Of a stretch of DNA of 64,000 bases, positions 57,641 to 64,000 are shown piece after piece. The stretch's first letter is position 1; the number at the start of each line of letters is the position of its first letter. Origin of the DNA: Endomychus coccineus (Eukaryota; Arthropoda; Insecta; Coleoptera; Endomychidae); NCBI GenBank assembly GCA_958510875.1, contig OY294068.1, positions 82,021,978-82,085,977 of the forward strand. Direction: 5' to 3'. Both the position numbers and the translations under genes were made by a program. Under the pieces are notes generated by a model. The model was not told the DNA's origin. It made no database searches and saw only the letters and a program-made list of their open reading frames with translations.

Positions 57641-60600
57641 AAGTATTTTCGGTATTATTCATATTTTATCTCTCAATTTAGATGGTACTATTAATCGTGA
57701 AAGCAGAAAGTTCACAATTAACCAAACATACCTTCTTGACTATGTTCTGGACACCGTTAGTTGATGTAAGTACGTTTTTGGGTACATCAACACTCGCGGA
57801 ATAATTTCTTCATCTCAATTAGATGTAGAGGCTCCATGTGTTTGACGAAATTTAGCGAACTTCAGACCGCCACAGAACAATTATTGATACTGCTAGCAGC
57901 TTGTTCACATGTAACGGAAAAGCTAACAATTTTCTCAAGATTATTACAGGATATCATTTTATGAAATGTGGAGTGCAAACATAATATATGTCTTCTCGAA
58001 TAGAACTTTCATGCACGCTATGAATATTTATTTCAAATATTCATTCATTGAACTCATACGTATATGAATTGCTATATAGGTACTGTTGAATTTGAATTAA
58101 TTAATTAGAACAGATGACAAACAGATTAATAATTAACATTGCAGGATCTATTTCAGTGGAAATGAATAACGGAATATTAAGAATCAACTATTTGCATGAT
58201 TACCGTAGGTCTGTAATACTGAAAGAGTAATCAACTGATATTAGGTCGAGTCTTGCTCTAAGTAAGAAACAGAGTAATTTGGAAGATTTTTCTCATCACC
58301 GGTGTACTTCGAGAACACCCACTTACTTAATGTTTGTTTAATGTCTATATTAAATAGAATAAAAAATTAAATCGTGTCATGATGGATTACATGTAATTTC
58401 TTTTCCCAAATTACCTGTGTGAATCCAATTTAATGGTAGGCACTACTTATTAAATAAGTATAATCAACGTAGGATGTGCAGAATTTCCTAGACTTATAAG
58501 TAAAAACATTACTAATTAAATTGTGGCAGCATTATTCGAGAAGAAGCATAGTGATTGCAAGTATAATACTTAACTTGGCTTGGATACATCTTACTATAAA
58601 TAATTCATAAAAACAGACCCGGATTAGTAGTAGAAGTAGTATAACATTTATAAATATGGAGAAATGCTCATATTGTTGATTGTATGCTTTCTTATACGCA
58701 GTACACTATAGTATGTAATAATTATAGCTCACATTGTAATCAAAATATGGTATTTGGTGAAATTATGATCCGAAAAAGCTAAAGCATGATTTCAATATTT
58801 CTTAATTTTTCATAATTCCAGAAAGTAGTATTCAGAGTTAATATCACATACATCTGACTAATGGTTTAGGCTTCGGCACAAATCGAGATGAAATATTTTG
58901 ATCAATTTCTATATACGAGAGTCTCTTTGAGCCAAATATTTCCATGGAATGCTGATAAATTTCTGATAAATATATATTATTGTGATAAATTAAGTTTCTT
59001 TGTTTATATTATTCATTTATGATAAATCAGTTCTTATTTGTAATTGTTTTTAGGATGTATATATTATTATTCTATTCATTGATTGTTTATTGATCAATAC
59101 CTATTCATTGATGAATACATATATTTCTATTCATACGTTCTTTGTGCAGGGTAGTCCCTGCAGAACACACAGATTCTATACCTGGAACTCCTGGAAGCGT
59201 ATCATAGAACACTCATCTAACATGAAGCCATGCAATATCCTAAAATTTCTAGGAGCGATGTGATAGGAGAAAATGCTTCAGTCAGCAGCACATGGGGAAA
59301 CAATAGATATGTTAAAGTCGCAGTTACAGATATACAATAAAATAACAGATTTGAAAATCACATGCATTTTATTATTGGGAGGAATGACTACGTCACTTAT
59401 TTTATCAAAAATAACATTCATTTACTATAACGAATAACGGCAATATAATAAAAAGTCGTCACAAGTGACATAGCTATTGTCGGCATTTTTATACACCACT
59501 AAAATCGCTACAAGCAAATAGGAGCAAGGAAAAATCCAACTATATGGAAAATGTCAAAGCTGTTCAAGCCTGCTCGCATCAGCATACAACTACTGGATAA
59601 TATGATTGAAGTTCAACTTGAAGCAATATTTTCTTTTCTGATGATAAAAGCACACCAAGCAGGATTGTTATGCGTAACTAATCTGGATCTGCGCTATTCA
59701 AGTAATGGCGCCTTGTATGTAATCTTCTACACATAACAATTACTGTAATGCCACCCTGTAGCAGGTCATACAATGTACTTATTATTTAAGTGCAATCTTG
59801 TCTTAAGTACGTCAGAGTAATAATTGCAACCGATATTCAAAAGAATTGCTTTTGTCACGATGTGCTTGGAGCGGATGTACTCCAGGAAACACTAAATTGT
59901 GAATCTCAATTTATTACCACCTCTACACAAAACTAACGATATCGTTTATTGTAATGACATTTGCAAATTGAAATGTTACAATTCCAACTCTACAATCAGC
60001 TATTGATTAATTTTTGGAAAGTACCTTTCCAAGTTTTAAAGATAATAGCAAGTTTTAATTTTTAGCAAAATTATTGAAGTAGCCTACGAAACATAAGACT
60101 TTATTGGTTATTATATGACTTATTATCTAACAATGAAAACAAGAGATAAAAGTTGACTGAACTATCACCTAAATTATCATTAAAATTGCCCCAAATATCC
60201 TCACTGCTCATCAACATAAGCTTGATATCTTTTTATTAAATTTTGTGAACAACTCTTCAGTGATATGATGTATAAAATAAACAATTATTTTCATATATTC
60301 TATTTGTTCACTGTCAATAACATAAACTTTGTTTTCTCAGTAACTTCATAGTCAATGGACAATGGGAGTGAAATCGGGACTATTAGGAGGTCAGCTAATT
60401 CTCCTTCCTCTATCAATCTATTGATCCATCTCATTTAGTAGCTCGTGTATTTCCTAAGTACTATGAGGTGTCAAATTAAGCAATTTCTTATCATTTGTGT
60501 CAATACTTCAATATTGTCGTTTATAATCGTACTTATAAGCTCAAAGTAGAAATCATCTGCAGAAATTTCATAAGGAAAAAAACGGGTTTGTGACTTATTC

Positions 60601-63600
60601 AAATAATACCGCACCAAACATGGAACGATTTTCGGCACTTGGATTTGATTCCTTCAATTTCACGTGGATTTTGATCTGTCCAAACACATGTATTCTGCCC
60701 ATTATAGATACATGCAATTGAAAAGTAGCCTTAGCGGCCACAAGATTTGATGAAAAAAATTAGGATTTGAAACCAAGCGATCTAACATCTGTAATCAAAA
60801 GTTATACCTCTGTTACTTATTAATTGGGGTTAATCTCTGACACGGCATAAATTTGTAGGTTTTTTCGAAGATTTGTTAACATATCTACTAATATAAACTA
60901 GATAACGACTGGAATTCGTAACTTTGGATTTTCTTGAAAACGTAAGAGTATAATCGCCGTCTTGATTGACAACAGTGATTTTTTCGTCATTAATATGTTA
61001 TTTATGGTTCTAAAAGTGGGAACCGAAGGCAGAACTCCATTTGGATATAATTCAGTATACTACTACAGCTGAAATAGAAAGAATAAACACGAAAGTTTTT
61101 AGTTCACTGCTTATAACATAATAATTTCACAATATCATAACTTTCTTCTTCATAAGTGACACAAAGTGTATGATTGGCATTATGAAATAAATTTTGTTCT
61201 GACAGCACTGAACGATATGATGCGATCGTTTAAAATCTTCAGATTTGGTTTTACATAGCCCACTTCAATAATTTTGTGAAAAATTAAACGTACAGATATC
61301 TTTAAAACCTGAAATGTTGAATAATATGTTGATTGTTTATTTTAGGAAAATATAAGGAAGTGTTTCGTATCTCAAAAAACAACGATGTTAAGGGGGTGGC
61401 AATTTTCGCATGGACACTCCGTATACCTAGAAGTTATTATACATTCACCAAGTATGTGCGCTTCACTAAATTTCACCTAAACTGTTCAATACTCATCTAA
61501 TAGTGTGTTACTATATGTACATTTATTTGACAGATCGTTTCCATGAACCAAATTAAAACTGAATAACAGATGTAAGCAAAACTAATCATATGAGAATCGA
61601 GTTTGGAGTATTCATAGCTAGATTCAAAATTCGATTAATTCAGGTTCGATTTATACTTCATCTAAAATTAAGCACTTATCAAACAAAATAAATTTTGTGT
61701 CAAATGAACAATACCTGCTGTTGTGTCCAACTGCTCAGATTGCCGTTATATATGAAGCTTGCAAGAGAATGTGTGTGTGTATATCGGTCGTATAGATTTG
61801 AAATTTCAGAGACTGCTTTAAGGAGCTGAAAATAAGAACTGCTTTGTTTTTGGGAGCGGTATCCCCTTGTCGAGTGCTATTTCCGAAATCCATCTTGATT
61901 TTTTCGAATGCAATTATAATATTTTATTGAACCCCAAGGATAACTTTGATTTGATAGTCATAAATATATATAACACCTGCAGGAGTATCGAAATTCTCAT
62001 TTTAAGATTCATGTGACGTCATCGATGTGATGTTACGATCTATTTTATGTCTCTCTGTGTAAGAACTGTAATCTTCTTGATTCTGTGGTCCATTTTGATA
62101 GTTCATGTGACAGTGAGTGTCAGCATAAAACAAGGTTAGATTATGATAGTCAACCCGACAGCAGGAGTCTCTATGAAACATAGAGTTGTCATACATTATT
62201 CAGTTTATTTGGGTAAAATGCCAATGTAACATATAGTATAATTTAATGTTTTCCATTTGCGATTTCAAAATCATTTCCAATATATTTTCTGCTCCTATAA
62301 TCATTCACATTTCAGCCGCAGGAGTGTCCGAGAGCTATTTTACTAACCAAATTGAAGCAACTCACGTTAGCAATTGATCACAGCTATTTCTATAATACAA
62401 ATAAACTCGGTGGAATATTTAAACTCGTGCAGCTGGAGCCTAGAGGGAGATTAGAACAGTGGTTCAATTATATCGCAAGTGTGCACATGTTATAGACATT
62501 TCTTTTATAGCCTCATTTTTCATAAACGAAATCAACAAATACGTTTCCCCACTAATTTGATGTTACAAATCCTAATTGAAGTTGCGACAACTATCATTCC
62601 CACTCGATAACATCAGTAAACTTTTATATTGTTGTAATGGAATATTACGAACTAAAAGACAATCCAATTCAACTGCGAAGCTTTTTTCTTGAAAAGTTCG
62701 CTATTGACATCCAAAGTACAAGAATGAAAATTCATCTATTTATATGATTAAATGAATTAAATAATAACTCTATGCTTCAAGGTGGGAGGTTTGTAGTCAA
62801 TTCGTTTCGAAATGTTGACATTTTATTCGATTATCTGATTATCTACAATTGATCACTTAATTATGGGAACTTACCTACTACCGGGATTATTTAAAAAAAA
62901 AATCGGTTCCTGTTTTGTACAAGAGTACAGTTGAAACTACGTATTTTATGACCTAAGTTGTAATAACCAGTTAGTTTCAATCCAATGTTCTAAGATTCGC
63001 ATAGCCATAACATAACCTTCCATGTGTCACTTGCGCTATTACTCACAAGGACACCGACTTTATAAAAATGCTAATTCGATTCATCTGAATTGCTTAGGCG
63101 GATTACACCACGTTTCACTGTCTAAAATTTATTAACTTGAACCTATTGTGTAGAGTGCAGTCGACCAGAGATGACATTGTAATTGAATATCACACCTGAA
63201 TACTCACAGGATGTTAATTGCTTAAGTAACCTAGATTCTTCTGTTCCTCCTGATTAAGTTCTAAAAACCAATTTTTCATATTATGATTGATGATATTATC
63301 GAATAATGAAAAAAGGGATCTTTGTTGTTCTATTGAATACACAGGATGCTCCAAAATTGCTGAAAAATAGAACTATCACTTATTGTAGAGGTCAAAATAA
63401 TTCGATTGAACCCAATTTATATATTAAGAAAAGTACCGTTTGTCTGTGAGGAGAGTTCAAAGTTCACTTAAAAAATCACATTTTTGTGCGCTTTTCACAA
63501 ATGCGTGGAACAAGTTTGATGAAATTTTGCAAAAGTGCATTGTAGAAAGTTACCCTACTTCCAGTTATCAAAGGGAATTGTATAAGGGTGAAACCACCAT

Positions 63601-64000
63601 CATCCCTCTGATATTTTTTAAATAATTTTATTAGGGGTGGTAACATGTTTCTAAGATTTTTTCAACAGAATGGCTTATTCATTATCTTCATTTTTTACCC
63701 CTTGTGAAAGTTTCAAATTCCGTATTGCGCGGTTTAGAAGGAAAAAATGTTCTGTCAAACTGATAACTGATTTTCTTAGTTTAATAAAATTTTGTAGTGC
63801 AAAATTTAGTTGGCCGTGAATCAAGTCATGATTTTGACAAGGAACAAATTCAGTAGATGTTTCAATAATTTGTTTTTTGTATTGTTTTTTCCCCAATTAC
63901 TGTTATTACTTAATTACTATACTGCTCTTATTAATGCTTTTAATTGACAGCTATTAAATATAGCTTTCCCTTTTAATGAGCAGGTCGATATGCTTCTAGT
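57641..64000. other. AT-rich DNA with one repeat copy
   Basis: I see no gene. Listed separately is the repeat copy near 62.1-62.4 kb. Two isolated mariner-like terminal motifs (reversed, GGACACTCCGTATA near 61413; CACAGGATGCTCC near 63341) have no identified partner. Confidence 0.4.
62095..62390. repeat. dispersed repeat family A, second long copy
   Basis: It shares the ordered blocks of 25545-25885, for example TTCATGTGACAG, GTCAACCCGACA, AAATCATTTCCAATATATTT, ATCATTCACATTTCAGCCGC and GTGTCCGAGAGCTATTTTAC. Spacing between blocks is mostly conserved. Confidence 0.7.

Noticed and set aside
61404..61424. Isolated mariner-like terminus (reversed TACGGAGTGTCC)
   Set aside because: No inverted partner with a TA duplication was found within a few kb.
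63338..63356. Isolated CACAGGATGCTCCAAAA terminus
   Set aside because: Mariner-like in form, but no partner occurs before the window ends.
1..64000. CRISPR array, bacterial operon, phage or integrated virus
   Set aside because: No spaced direct repeats of CRISPR type, no ribosome-binding sites or dense genes, and no viral protein motifs; all RT-like sequence fits non-LTR or Penelope-like elements.

Overview
The window reads as AT-rich, intron/intergenic-type DNA from an animal nuclear genome, most likely an insect. Evidence is the density and mix of transposable elements: Tc1/mariner, hAT, P-like (THAP), Penelope-like and several non-LTR retrotransposon clades. A beetle is a guess from general feel and is not shown by the sequence. 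I recognise no intact host gene, rRNA, tRNA or CRISPR array. Almost every open reading frame I can explain belongs to a decayed mobile element.

Layout. At 795-1988 there is a non-autonomous hAT element with a perfect 8-bp target duplication and CAAGAC-type subterminal arrays. A reverse-transcriptase scrap lies at 2200-2399 and a mariner-type foldback MITE at 3413-3859. A near full-length, dead, minus-strand non-LTR retrotransposon (ORF1 plus endonuclease/RT ORF2) occupies about 8.88-12.65 kb. A Tc1/mariner element with very long inverted repeats and a DD41D-spaced transposase pseudogene sits at 17340-19451. Next to it, at 19966-21817, is a P-element-like transposon with an exact 8-bp duplication. 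It carries a THAP-domain exon whose end, with its splice donor, has been tandemly amplified; a 30-bp palindrome bracketed by the same 8-mer abuts it.

The middle (22-40 kb) is mostly anonymous AT-rich DNA with small inverted-repeat elements at 22003-22623 (tentative), 23001-23082, 30605-31445, 33455-34443 and 36838-36987, plus a three-copy repeat at 38.1-38.8 kb. At 40.6-43.2 kb two unrelated non-LTR fragments lie back to back. The first keeps RNase H remnants and the second a YADD-type RT. From 46.3 to 49.4 kb is an unusual structured, less AT-rich tract: a TATA-like core, three copies of a 33-bp hairpin, further hairpins and three diverged ~400-bp repeats. It may be the untranslated or terminal part of an unidentified retroelement.

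The right third has a 159-bp tandem duplication (53735-54052) and a clean nested insertion: a mariner (56404-57543) inside the RT domain of a Penelope-like element. The remaining sequence to 64000 shows only dispersed repeat copies. The recognisable parts do not act as a pathway; they are layers of independent transposon insertions of different ages.
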